Virus record (IMG/VR): IMGVR_UViG_3300032156_000087
Coordinates: 1-21,318 of that record
Origin: a virus
Length of the DNA stretch: 21,318 nucleotides
Strand: one strand, 5' to 3'
Shown: positions 13,080 to 19,931 of the stretch, in pieces
Layout: each line of letters opens with the position of its first letter
How positions within the stretch are numbered: position 1 is the first letter of the stretch
The notes under the pieces: model-generated
The model's input: only the letters and a program-made list of their open reading frames with translations
Database searches by the model: none
What the model was told of the DNA's origin: nothing
Position numbers and translations under genes: made by a program

Positions 13080-14686
13080 TTCGGCATCAGATCTCCATTT
13101 GCGTCCACTTCCCAGCTCGGGTCCTCATAGACGTCCATGCAGGGCATGAGGTCCCCGTACTGGTCAACCTCCCACATCCCGGGGGGTGCATTCGTGCCTG
13201 GGGTCCCTGGGACTCCCTGTGAACCCGGGTCCCCTTGATCGCCCTTCGCGCCGGGCGTACCCGGATCTCCCTGATCACCCTTCGAGCCCGGGGAGCCCGG
13301 TACTCCTTGGATCCCCTGGTCGCCCGGATATCCCTGGGGACCGGGATTGCCCTGATCACCCTTCGCACCTGGAGCCCCGTCCTCTCCGGGGGGACCTTCA
13401 TCCCCTGGGACACCTTGAATCCCCTGCGCACCCGGGACTCCATCCTGACCAGGGACTCCTGGGACCCCCTGCTCACCCGGTACCCCTTGGGGACCGGCCT
13501 CCCCTGGGTCCCCCTTCAGACCGTGCTCTCCCTGAAGACCCCGTTCTCCTGGGGAGCCCGCCGGCCCTGGCTCTCCCGGATCGCCCTTGTCGCCCTTCTC
13601 ACCCTGCCCCGTACTGGGGGGGATGCCCGTGACACCCGCAGCAGCCGCAGCGGGGAAGATCTGGTGCCAGTCGATGCCGTCATGGAACGAGAGGGTATGG
13701 GCCGTCGCCCAGAAGTCCCCCTCTCCTTGGTCGGGGGGGCTCGCGGCCCCGAAGGCCATCCAGGCTTTCTTCCAGGTGCTATCCCCGGCCTCCGAGAGGG
13801 CCTCCCTGAGGGACTCCACGGGGGTTTCCGGGACGTAGATGCCCCACGTGCAGCGGCAGTTCAGGTGCGTCTCCTGATCCACTTCCGCGGCCTGCTCAAA
13901 GGTGTAGATCCCCGGACCCCAGCCGTTGTCCCTCTCTGCCCACTCCCGGCACTGGTCGCAGGTAAGTGGGTCGTCGGCTGTGATTCTCTCAAGGAGCTCG
14001 GCCCCCGCGGCCTTATAGCGTGTGCGGACACCCACGTTGACGGCCCGCATGGTCTCCGTACGGACCATCGCGGAGGCCCTCACGATCCCCACGTCATCCA
14101 CGTTCCGGACGATATCTCTGGCGACATCCCCGAACTTCGCATTGTTGATGACGCCGTCCGTGATGGTTCGCATAATCTTGGCGCTCGTGGCTTCCGTGAT
14201 CCCCTTGAGGTCCGCAAGGGAACGGTCCTTCAGGACCTGGATGAGCTTCTGGTCCCGGGGTCCCGCCCCCAGGATGATCCCAAAGCCCTTCCCCTTCAGC
14301 TCCTCGTTCGCGAACTTCTGCCCCTGCGAGTACGCCTCCGGGATGGCCTTCCAGAGGTGGTCCTGTCCAGGGACGAGGACCTTCACGAACGCGGCCTGCG
14401 CGAGGTACCCCATAATGGCGTTCGTGTTGATGATGTACGCGGCCGGGGTGGCCTCGGTGAGGGGGATCTCCTCCCGCTGGGCCACTCTCAATCGCTCCCG
14501 GTGGAATTCGAGGCGGACCTCGAGGCTCGCCTCCCCATAGGGAATGAAGAAGCTCTGCTGGTCCAGGACCCTCACGGCCTCCTGCTTGAAATCCTCAAAG
14601 AGGGCCGTGATCTTCTTATCGAGCTTCTCGTAGAGGGGTTCTGCCGCAGTGGGGTCCCGCTTCCGGCGCTCGCTATAGAGTTTCAT
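13076..14686 (-). CDS. MuF/SPP1 gp7-like minor head protein with collagen-like tail
   Basis: 536 aa. Residues about 150-285 hold the MuF domain: AKFGDVARDIVRNVDDVGIV, MVRTETMRAVNVG, then the metal-binding-like set C243-x2-C246 and H274-x2-C277-x-C279 (HLNCRC). MuF proteins are minor head proteins at the portal vertex, some injected with DNA. A linker to about 361 leads into 46 unbroken Gly-X-Y triplets (residues 362-499, many GDP, GVP, GDQ). The end has two copies of WEV(D)..GDLMP. I know MuF proteins with toxin tails, but a collagen tail is unusual to my knowledge. A collagen trimer is hard to reconcile with a head-internal site, so it may be a portal-vertex fibre. The start overlaps the preceding stop (ATGA); no frameshift is seen at the junction. 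Confidence 0.82.
   Translation of the reverse strand: MKLYSERRKRDPTAAEPLYEKLDKKITALFEDFKQEAVRVLDQQSFFIPYGEASLEVRLEFHRERLRVAQREEIPLTEATPAAYIINTNAIMGYLAQAAFVKVLVPGQDHLWKAIPEAYSQGQKFANEELKGKGFGIILGAGPRDQKLIQVLKDRSLADLKGITEATSAKIMRTITDGVINNAKFGDVARDIVRNVDDVGIVRASAMVRTETMRAVNVGVRTRYKAAGAELLERITADDPLTCDQCREWAERDNGWGPGIYTFEQAAEVDQETHLNCRCTWGIYVPETPVESLREALSEAGDSTWKKAWMAFGAASPPDQGEGDFWATAHTLSFHDGIDWHQIFPAAAAAGVTGIPPSTGQGEKGDKGDPGEPGPAGSPGERGLQGEHGLKGDPGEAGPQGVPGEQGVPGVPGQDGVPGAQGIQGVPGDEGPPGEDGAPGAKGDQGNPGPQGYPGDQGIQGVPGSPGSKGDQGDPGTPGAKGDQGDPGSQGVPGTPGTNAPPGMWEVDQYGDLMPCMDVYEDPSWEVDANGDLMPK
13190..13603 (-). repeat. collagen-like Gly-X-Y coding repeat, 46 triplets
   Basis: An uninterrupted run of Gly-X-Y codons, rich in Pro at Y and in Asp/Glu/Lys/Gln pairs. 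DNA repeats are imperfect, with varied Gly codons, so selection on the protein is more likely than recent slippage. Confidence 0.9.
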
Positions 14687-15282
14687 GACTTGACCAGATC
14701 CCCATAGGTTTCCTGAGTCGCCCTCTGCAGTCCTTCAAGGATAGGATGTAGAGGTGCGAGATCCGGGTTTCCCAGCCAGAGTTTTATCCACCGTCCCATG
14801 TCCTTGACCTGTTGTCGGAAGAGAATCTCCTCCCGGGTGCCCGGGAAGGGAAACTGTTTCTTGATATCGAAGAGTTGCGAGGTGGTCTGGGATGGTTTCT
14901 CTTTGGGTTTTATCTCCCCCTCTTCCCTTGATATGGGTGGTTTTGTGGGTGGGTTCGCCTGCATCTGCTTTACCACCATGGTCAACTCGGGCCCTGGAGT
15001 TGTTCCGCCCCGGGCGGTTAAAAGAATCTCCTTAACTTCCTGCTCGGTTGGACGATGCCCGGATTCAATTAGCTCCTCCGTCGTGGCAATTGCCTTTTTC
15101 AAAACCTCCTTATCTTTCTCCTTTGCGAGAACCAGCACCGCCCTGGTCGCCAATTGCGAACATGTTGGCGCTTGATCTTCCACAAACTTCAGAGCTTGCT
15201 TAACGGTCCTTACTGCGGCGGGAGATAGATCACAAGCTTCCGCAGCCTTGTCAATTGTTTTTCTACATTCCTGTGTTCTCAT
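14683..15282 (-). CDS. 199-aa helical protein, unknown (possible ParB-type HTH middle)
   Basis: Residues 1-90 are all helix: RKTIDKAAEACDLSPAAVRT, VKQALKFVED, and LKKAIATTEELIESGH. They read like a DNA-binding helix bundle such as the ParB centre, though no defining motif is present. Residues about 95-135 are a Pro/Lys/Glu linker, and the rest is helical (EEILFRQQVKDMGRWIKLWL). Base composition is visibly richer in A/T than the terminase or portal genes. Overlaps of four bases at both ends put it firmly in the operon. It could be a portal- or packaging-associated factor or an acquired gene; unresolved. Confidence 0.55.
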   Translation of the reverse strand: MRTQECRKTIDKAAEACDLSPAAVRTVKQALKFVEDQAPTCSQLATRAVLVLAKEKDKEVLKKAIATTEELIESGHRPTEQEVKEILLTARGGTTPGPELTMVVKQMQANPPTKPPISREEGEIKPKEKPSQTTSQLFDIKKQFPFPGTREEILFRQQVKDMGRWIKLWLGNPDLAPLHPILEGLQRATQETYGDLVKS

Positions 15283-15470
15283 AATCCAGCATCCTCTCCC
15301 TCATTGAAACTCTCTAGGATCCGGTCGACCGCTTCGGCGACTCGGTAATGGTAGTCCTCCACAAAAATGGAGAGGTCCACGGTGATCCCCCCCTGAGAAA
15401 ACTCTGTATCAAGTACCGTAAGGGAGATCCCGAGAAACTTGAAATCATTGAGGCTCTCCTGAAGATCCAT
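15279..15470 (-). CDS. 63-aa protein, unknown
   Basis: MDLQESLNDFKFLGISLTVL is followed by beta strands (FSQGGITVDLSIFVEDYH) and an acidic helix (VAEAVDRILESFNEGED). I prefer ATG 15470, seven bases after the previous stop with GAGG upstream. ATG 15503 (74 aa, GGAG upstream) would overlap the previous gene by 26 bases and is possible. The stop overlaps the next start (ATGA). No family recognised. Confidence 0.5.
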   Translation of the reverse strand: MDLQESLNDFKFLGISLTVLDTEFSQGGITVDLSIFVEDYHYRVAEAVDRILESFNEGEDAGL

Positions 15471-15477
15471 CTGTGCC

Positions 15478-15696
15478 TCATTCCCTTGGATGCTGGGTTC
15501 CATCAGATTTCTCTCCACTCTCGTAAAGGAGAAGTCTCTGAGCGAGAGCCGGCGCGCAGAGGCAGCCCCCCCCATACATGGTAGTATCGAAACCACAGAT
15601 GCGGCAGTCACAATCGCATTTCGTCGCATATTCTGCAAGAACCTTTAATGCATTCCGATGATCTACAGAGATGTTCCTCTTCCCAAAGTCTATCAT
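15478..15696 (-). CDS. 72-aa Cys-rich (zinc-binding) protein
   Basis: C27, C29, C31, C34 (KCDCDCRICG) and C45, C47 (GGGCLCAP) form a compact metal site inside a helical protein (HRNALKVLAEYATK before; LAQRLLLYES after). I chose the ATG at 15696 because it lies one base after the preceding stop with a GGGGGGAAA ribosome site. The longer ORF start would lie inside that gene. Function unknown; regulator or virion accessory are equal guesses. Confidence 0.6.
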   Translation of the reverse strand: MIDFGKRNISVDHRNALKVLAEYATKCDCDCRICGFDTTMYGGGCLCAPALAQRLLLYESGEKSDGTQHPRE

Positions 15697-15697
15697 C

Positions 15698-15904
15698 TTA
15701 CTTTCCCCCCTTCTTGTGGGATTTCTTCTCGGGTTCCTTCCCGGGGACGCCGGGCTCCACGTAGGAAGCGCAGCCAATGATGGACGTGACGCCTTCGATC
15801 ATCCTGGAGATCCCCTCCACGTGCTGGGTCTGCTCGTACTGGATCGCGGGGCACTCGCTCTTCTGGTGGATCTGGCACCCATTGAGGCAGTTCTGGGAGT
15901 GCAT
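15698..15904 (-). CDS. 68-aa Cys-containing protein, unknown
   Basis: The N-terminus has C6, C10 and C18 with H13 (NCLNGCQIHQKSEC), a possible metal site. A helical middle (HVEGISRMIEGVTSIIG) and a Lys-rich end (EPEKKSHKKGGK) follow. The ATG shares one base with the portal stop (TAATG), tying its translation to the portal. It may work at the portal vertex, but that is inference only. Confidence 0.55.
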   Translation of the reverse strand: MHSQNCLNGCQIHQKSECPAIQYEQTQHVEGISRMIEGVTSIIGCASYVEPGVPGKEPEKKSHKKGGK

Positions 15905-17586
15905 TATGTTCCCTCCTCGGGCGGGAAGAGCACCGGGAGGCGGGCCCTTACCCTCTCGGGGGTCTCCACGACCGCCATCGAATCCATCCCGGAGGCCACC
16001 ATGAACGCCGCGAGCTGCCTCGCGATCTCGGCCTGCGTCTGCAGGATGGACTCTTCACCCGGGAAGAGCCCCTTCAGGAGCACCTCGGGGTTCTCCACGT
16101 TGAGCGCCTGCAGGACCTGGCGGGCGACCGTCCTGAGGTCCATCGTCCCCGCGAGAGGCTTCGCATCCAGGGTGGCCCCCAGGATGACGGCCTGCATGGT
16201 CTGGAGGACGTCGTGCTCCAGGAGGGGCGGGAACCTCACGGTGGTCGTCCTGGGGATGTCCCCTGTGGGGTCCTTCATGGTGAGCACCCAGGTGGTTTCA
16301 CCCGTGAGGGGATCCTCTTCTTCCCTCCCCTCGAGGGGCCCGTTGGGGGCTTTGATGGCCTGATCGATCACGTACTGGAGGATCTGATCCCAGACGTCCC
16401 TCCAGAGCTGCTGCCGGTTCCGAAACTGCAACTCGAGAGGACGCTCCATGGCCTTCGCGGTTGCGAGGTTCCCGGTGCTGGGATCCCCCGCGAGGATCTG
16501 CTCGGGGATCCCCGAGCAGGATGCGACCATCAGGAGGAGGCGCCGGCTGTCATCTGCACTCGTGGTGGCGCCCTGCGTGCGGATCGTTTCGAGCTTCACA
16601 CCCTCGGAGGCGATCAGGGTACTCCCCACGGGGCGGTACCTCGTGGAGAGCTCCGTGAGCTCCGCGGTCTCGGCGGTGTTGGGATTCGTCTTCGCGAGGA
16701 GAGACTCGATACGGGCCTTGGCGGCTGCCACGGACCCCGCGCCCCCCTTGGTGGTGAGGGAAAACGCGAACCTCGCGTACGCCTCCACGAGCTTCGACCA
16801 GTTCTCGAGGAACTTCTTGTAGGCCATTGCCCAGTCAAGGGCCGCGTAGATCTCGCTGACCCCGAAGCGCATGTCCGGAAGGCAGTTCGTCTTGACGTGG
16901 GAGACGGGTGTATCCCAGAGCACCTTTATCCCCCCGATCTCTGCGGGCTTCTCCTGGGGGTTGTATTTCCAGTCCGGGTGGAAGACCTGCTGCATGGAGC
17001 CCACAACGTACCCGGTAGTGGTGTTGAAGTCGTTCCGGATGTATCCCCGCCGGTACAGCTGGGGCTCGTTGCGGTCGTCGGGGTTCGTGATGATCTCCGT
17101 GATCTCCGAGAACGGAACGGACCTCACGAGGACCCTCCCCGTGTCGGGGTTCGTGAAGAACGCCAGGAAGAGGTTCCCGCTCAGATGGAGAGCTCTCTCG
17201 TTCTGGATCCACGCCTGGTGCGAGGTGAGCGCCGTGAGGTTCTTCTGGTCCTTCAGGAACCCCTGTACGATCTTATCCACCTCGGGATGGTCCCCCTTGA
17301 GGGTCATGCCCTGCGCGAACACGTAGAGCGCCTGCACTTCGACGGCCCGCCTGATGAGGGGGTTCTTGAGCCAGTAGATCCTCCCCAGGTCGTAGAGCGT
17401 ATTGAGGGCCTGCTTGGAGAGTTCCCTCCCCTCCCCACCGAAGATCGTGATCCATCCTTGCTCGTGGAGCTGCTGCTCGAGCGCGGCGAGCGTCTCCTCG
17501 AGGAGCCCCTCGTTGTTGAGGCTCGAGGAGAGAGCGGTCCGGAGATCCTGGATCTGCTCCTGGGTTGTGAGTTTCTTCTTTGTCAT
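15904..17586 (-). CDS. portal protein
   Basis: 560 aa from ATG 17586. GGTGA ten bases upstream supports this start over the in-frame GTG at 17595. Family features run through the protein: YWLKNPLIRRAVEVQALYVF near residue 71-90, WIQNERALHLSGNLFLAFF in the wing, WAMAYKKFLENWSKL in the stem, and the crown segment SGIPEQILAGDPSTGN followed by LATAKAMERPLELQF. Twelve copies would form the DNA channel at one vertex and dock the terminase. It follows the large terminase with only the small RHH-like gene between. The N-terminal 45 residues are an extra charged helix. Confidence 0.9.
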   Translation of the reverse strand: MTKKKLTTQEQIQDLRTALSSSLNNEGLLEETLAALEQQLHEQGWITIFGGEGRELSKQALNTLYDLGRIYWLKNPLIRRAVEVQALYVFAQGMTLKGDHPEVDKIVQGFLKDQKNLTALTSHQAWIQNERALHLSGNLFLAFFTNPDTGRVLVRSVPFSEITEIITNPDDRNEPQLYRRGYIRNDFNTTTGYVVGSMQQVFHPDWKYNPQEKPAEIGGIKVLWDTPVSHVKTNCLPDMRFGVSEIYAALDWAMAYKKFLENWSKLVEAYARFAFSLTTKGGAGSVAAAKARIESLLAKTNPNTAETAELTELSTRYRPVGSTLIASEGVKLETIRTQGATTSADDSRRLLLMVASCSGIPEQILAGDPSTGNLATAKAMERPLELQFRNRQQLWRDVWDQILQYVIDQAIKAPNGPLEGREEEDPLTGETTWVLTMKDPTGDIPRTTTVRFPPLLEHDVLQTMQAVILGATLDAKPLAGTMDLRTVARQVLQALNVENPEVLLKGLFPGEESILQTQAEIARQLAAFMVASGMDSMAVVETPERVRARLPVLFPPEEGT

Positions 17587-17591
17587 GTCCG

Positions 17592-17735
17592 TCACCGATA
17601 TCTCCTGATCGACTCCCGCAGGGCTTCGCGGGCGAACTCCTCCGCGGAGTCGAACGCCAGATATCTCTCATTTGCGACAATTTTCTCGATCGCCTTCATC
17701 ATCTCGGGCGGAACTTGGATCACATTCGCATCCAT
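17592..17735 (-). CDS. 47-aa ribbon-helix-helix-like protein between terminase and portal
   Basis: MDANVIQVPPEMMKAIEKIV continues to YLAFDSAEEFAREALRESIR. The layout (a beta strand, helix with 'P.EM...IE..V', turn with 'F.SAEEF.REA.RE..R') is that of CopG/Arc-type RHH repressors, which dimerise and bind operator DNA. AGGTGA five bases before the ATG is the best Shine-Dalgarno in the region. The stop region overlaps the portal ribosome site, implying coupling. The Arg/Lys-bearing strand is weak (NVIQVP), so DNA binding is not certain. It might instead autoregulate packaging genes or bind the palindrome near 9091; both are speculation. Confidence 0.7.
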   Translation of the reverse strand: MDANVIQVPPEMMKAIEKIVANERYLAFDSAEEFAREALRESIRRYR

Positions 17736-17744
17736 CTTCTTCAC

Positions 17745-19217
17745 CTAAATGGGACTGATCCGATAATCGCTGTCGTACACGATAGTCCCTTCGATTGTCC
17801 CTTCCTCGCCGAGTGTGAGGTCATAGAAGGCCCCACTGAGGGTGTCGACGATATCATCGTGGGCGCCGTTTGGGAAGGCCGCGACCTCGTCCAGAAAGAC
17901 CCGGTTCCAGGGCCCCCTCAGGAGGAGGACGTTCCCGGCCTCCGCGGCGGCCCTCACGGGGCGGGCCCGCTCCACCTTGGAGCCCGTGCTGGGGTGCCCC
18001 GCGAAGTCAAACCCCATGAGGACCCTCTTCCGGAAGTGGTCGATGGTGTACTTCCCGGACGCCCCGGGTTCCTGCTCCATGCGGATCCGCATCCCGAGGC
18101 CCTGCTGGAGGTCCATGATGGCGGTCTGCCTCACGAGGGCCTCCCCGCCCGCCGGGGAGAGGCGGTCCCGGCGGACGTCGATTACGTACGCGATCCCGTC
18201 CTGGATGCCGAGTTGGAGACCCGTGGTCCAGTCCCCCTTCCCGGAGGAGGCCGCGAGATCCCAGCGGCGCTCCGCGAGGAGCCCCCGGGGGTAGTCGTCC
18301 ACGATCCGGAACCATTCCCGCTTGAAGAGATTCCCCCCGGGGGGCGCGGGCTTCCCCTGGTAGAGGGCCGCCCAGAAGTAGCTCCCCACGGCGATCTTCT
18401 TCCTCTCGAGGACCTCCTGGGGGAACCTCACCGGCCAGAGGGCCTCGCCGGGCTGGCGCCCCAGCGGGTCCCCCGCCTCCGCGAGCGCCGGGAGATTGAT
18501 GATCTCCCACTGCTCGCCGCCCTCCTGGTGCATCTCCTCGAGGAGCTTCCCCGAGAGGTCCTCCTCGTGCCAGCGGGTCTGGATGAGAATGATCGCCCCC
18601 CCGGGCTCGAGGCGCGTGTAGGCGGTGCTCTTGTACCACTCCCAGGCGGCCTCCCGGTAGGTGGGACTCGCGGCCTCCTCGGCGTTCTTGACGGGGTCGT
18701 CGATGATCAGGACGTCCGCGCCCTTCCCGGTGATGGGGCCCCGGACGCCCGCGGTGATCATCCCCCCTTGGTGCCCCTTGAGGTCCCAGCGATCTGCCGC
18801 GGAGCTGGTCTGGTCGACCCGGACTCGATCCCTGAAGAGGAGTCCGAACTCCTCCAGGACATCCCGGGCTCGGCGCCCCCACTGGGCCGCGAAGTCCGCC
18901 TCGTAGGAGCATAGGATGACGCGCCGATCCGGGAACGTCCCCAGGTACCACGCGGGGAAGTACCTCGAGATGAGTTCGGACTTTCCATGCCGGGGCGGAA
19001 GGTTCACCATCAGCCTGAGGAGGTCCCCGCGGGCAATCCTCATGAGGGCCTCGTTGATGAGGTCCAGGTGGGGGGCGTCCACCCACCGGTCCCTGCTCAC
19101 GATCCCCGCGAAGTCCGCGGGCGTCCAGGACCGCGTGATGAATTGCAGCGCAGCCGCCCGATCCCGGGCATGGAGGGACATCCCGATGCGTTTCGGTCGA
19201 CGTGCCACCATGCTCAT
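17745..19217 (-). CDS. terL: terminase large subunit (ATPase-nuclease)
   Basis: 490 aa. Walker A PPRHGKSE (74-81), Walker B VLIIDDP (169-175) and the coupling motif QTRWHEEDL (213-221) define the packaging ATPase. The C-terminal RNase H-like nuclease has WDLAASS (D320), EQEPGASGK (E381) and GAHDDIVDTLSGAF (D454/D455), the usual three acidic positions. It pumps DNA through the portal and cuts concatemers. The start overlaps the small-terminase stop (ATGA). Length and motifs are complete; no sign of decay. Confidence 0.95.
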   Translation of the reverse strand: MSMVARRPKRIGMSLHARDRAAALQFITRSWTPADFAGIVSRDRWVDAPHLDLINEALMRIARGDLLRLMVNLPPRHGKSELISRYFPAWYLGTFPDRRVILCSYEADFAAQWGRRARDVLEEFGLLFRDRVRVDQTSSAADRWDLKGHQGGMITAGVRGPITGKGADVLIIDDPVKNAEEAASPTYREAAWEWYKSTAYTRLEPGGAIILIQTRWHEEDLSGKLLEEMHQEGGEQWEIINLPALAEAGDPLGRQPGEALWPVRFPQEVLERKKIAVGSYFWAALYQGKPAPPGGNLFKREWFRIVDDYPRGLLAERRWDLAASSGKGDWTTGLQLGIQDGIAYVIDVRRDRLSPAGGEALVRQTAIMDLQQGLGMRIRMEQEPGASGKYTIDHFRKRVLMGFDFAGHPSTGSKVERARPVRAAAEAGNVLLLRGPWNRVFLDEVAAFPNGAHDDIVDTLSGAFYDLTLGEEGTIEGTIVYDSDYRISPI

Positions 19218-19684
19218 CCCTTGGCCCTCTGGAGGATCCGGGTCACCCTCTGGAGGGCCTCCTCATCGGTCATCTCCAGGAGGGGTTTCCCGTCTGCGCC
19301 GGTGATCTCCCTGCCCTGGACGTCCCGCCATGCCTCCCGGTTGCGGTTCTTGAGCCAGAAGATCTGTGCGGTTACATCCGGGGCGACTTCCTTTTTGGTG
19401 CTCTCAGTCCGGATTGTTCCATCAGGGAGCTTAACTCTCTTCTTTTCCAAGTATGAGTACCCGCAGGCACGCCGGTAGAGGGCCTTCTCGACCTGACCAT
19501 CCGCGATGGCCTTTCCCTCAGTTAGGGCCTGATCCACGGCGACGTATCGTTTCTTCCATGTCGTGAGAGTTCGCCAGGAGATCCTGAGGTCATGTGCGAT
19601 CTGCTCCTGGGTGAGTCCTCTCCGGGCAAGGGCCGCGATGGTATCGGGATGCTTCTTGCTGTCGTACTTACCCTTAGAGGGCAT
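19214..19684 (-). CDS. terS: terminase small subunit
   Basis: 156 aa. Residues about 13-47 form a helix-turn-helix (IAALARRGLTQEQIAHDLRI, then SWRTLTTWKKRY) for recognition of the packaging site. A signature of small terminases follows: VEKALYRRACGYSYLEKKRV, then EVAPDVTAQIFWLKNRNREAW. The C-terminal helix (TDEEALQRVTRILQ) would contact the large subunit. It immediately precedes and overlaps terL. No strong ribosome site is seen; a stop codon sits just before the ATG (TAAGATG). Confidence 0.9.
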   Translation of the reverse strand: MPSKGKYDSKKHPDTIAALARRGLTQEQIAHDLRISWRTLTTWKKRYVAVDQALTEGKAIADGQVEKALYRRACGYSYLEKKRVKLPDGTIRTESTKKEVAPDVTAQIFWLKNRNREAWRDVQGREITGADGKPLLEMTDEEALQRVTRILQRAKG

Positions 19685-19721
19685 CTTACCAGCCCCAGTT
19701 ACGTTCCATGGATTTTCCTCA

Positions 19722-19795
19722 AGCCGATGGAGGGAATTGAACCCCCGTCCTCCAGAGTACAGGTCTGGCGCACGTCCGACGTGTGCTTCATCGGC
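19722..19795 (-). tRNA. tRNA-Thr (anticodon TGT), atypical
   Basis: A full cloverleaf can be drawn. The acceptor GCCGATG/CATCGGC pairs 7/7; D stem GCAC/GTGC has GG in its loop; anticodon stem CCAGA/TCTGG encloses CCTGTAC; T arm GGGGG-TTCAATT-CCCTC has one G-T pair. The 74 bases end with a T discriminator, as archaeal tRNA-Thr usually has, and CCA is not encoded. Oddities: position 33 is C instead of the near-universal T, and position 8 is A instead of T. It may be a divergent viral tRNA or a decaying copy. It lies between the peptidase and terS genes. Confidence 0.75.
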
Positions 19796-19858
19796 ATCAT
19801 CTCAATGAATGGAAAATTGGGCCCCGGGTGGGGTGAACCACGCGCAGCAGCGCCCCGC

Positions 19859-19887
19859 GGGAGGAGCCCCCCCGGGGGGAGTCTCCC
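19859..19887. repeat. GC-rich inverted repeat downstream of the peptidase gene
   Basis: GGGAG...CCCCCCC-GGGGGG...CTCCC makes a strong but loop-poor inverted repeat in the leader between the peptidase stop and the tRNA. It could be a terminator or processing stem. No T-run follows, so this is weak. Confidence 0.35.
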
Positions 19888-19931
19888 TTCGCGGCCGTCC
19901 GCATGATTTCGGGCGCGGGGCCCAGGTGGGA

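Noticed and set aside
13190-13603. Repetitive DNA that could be taken for a CRISPR or minisatellite
   Set aside because: The 9-base periodicity is the collagen triplet code with varied codons; there are no constant repeats with unique spacers.
13235-14707. 490-codon plus-strand frame across the collagen region
   Set aside because: It is antisense to the MuF-collagen gene; its apparent regularity mirrors the Gly-X-Y codons. There is no start signal and no family resemblance.
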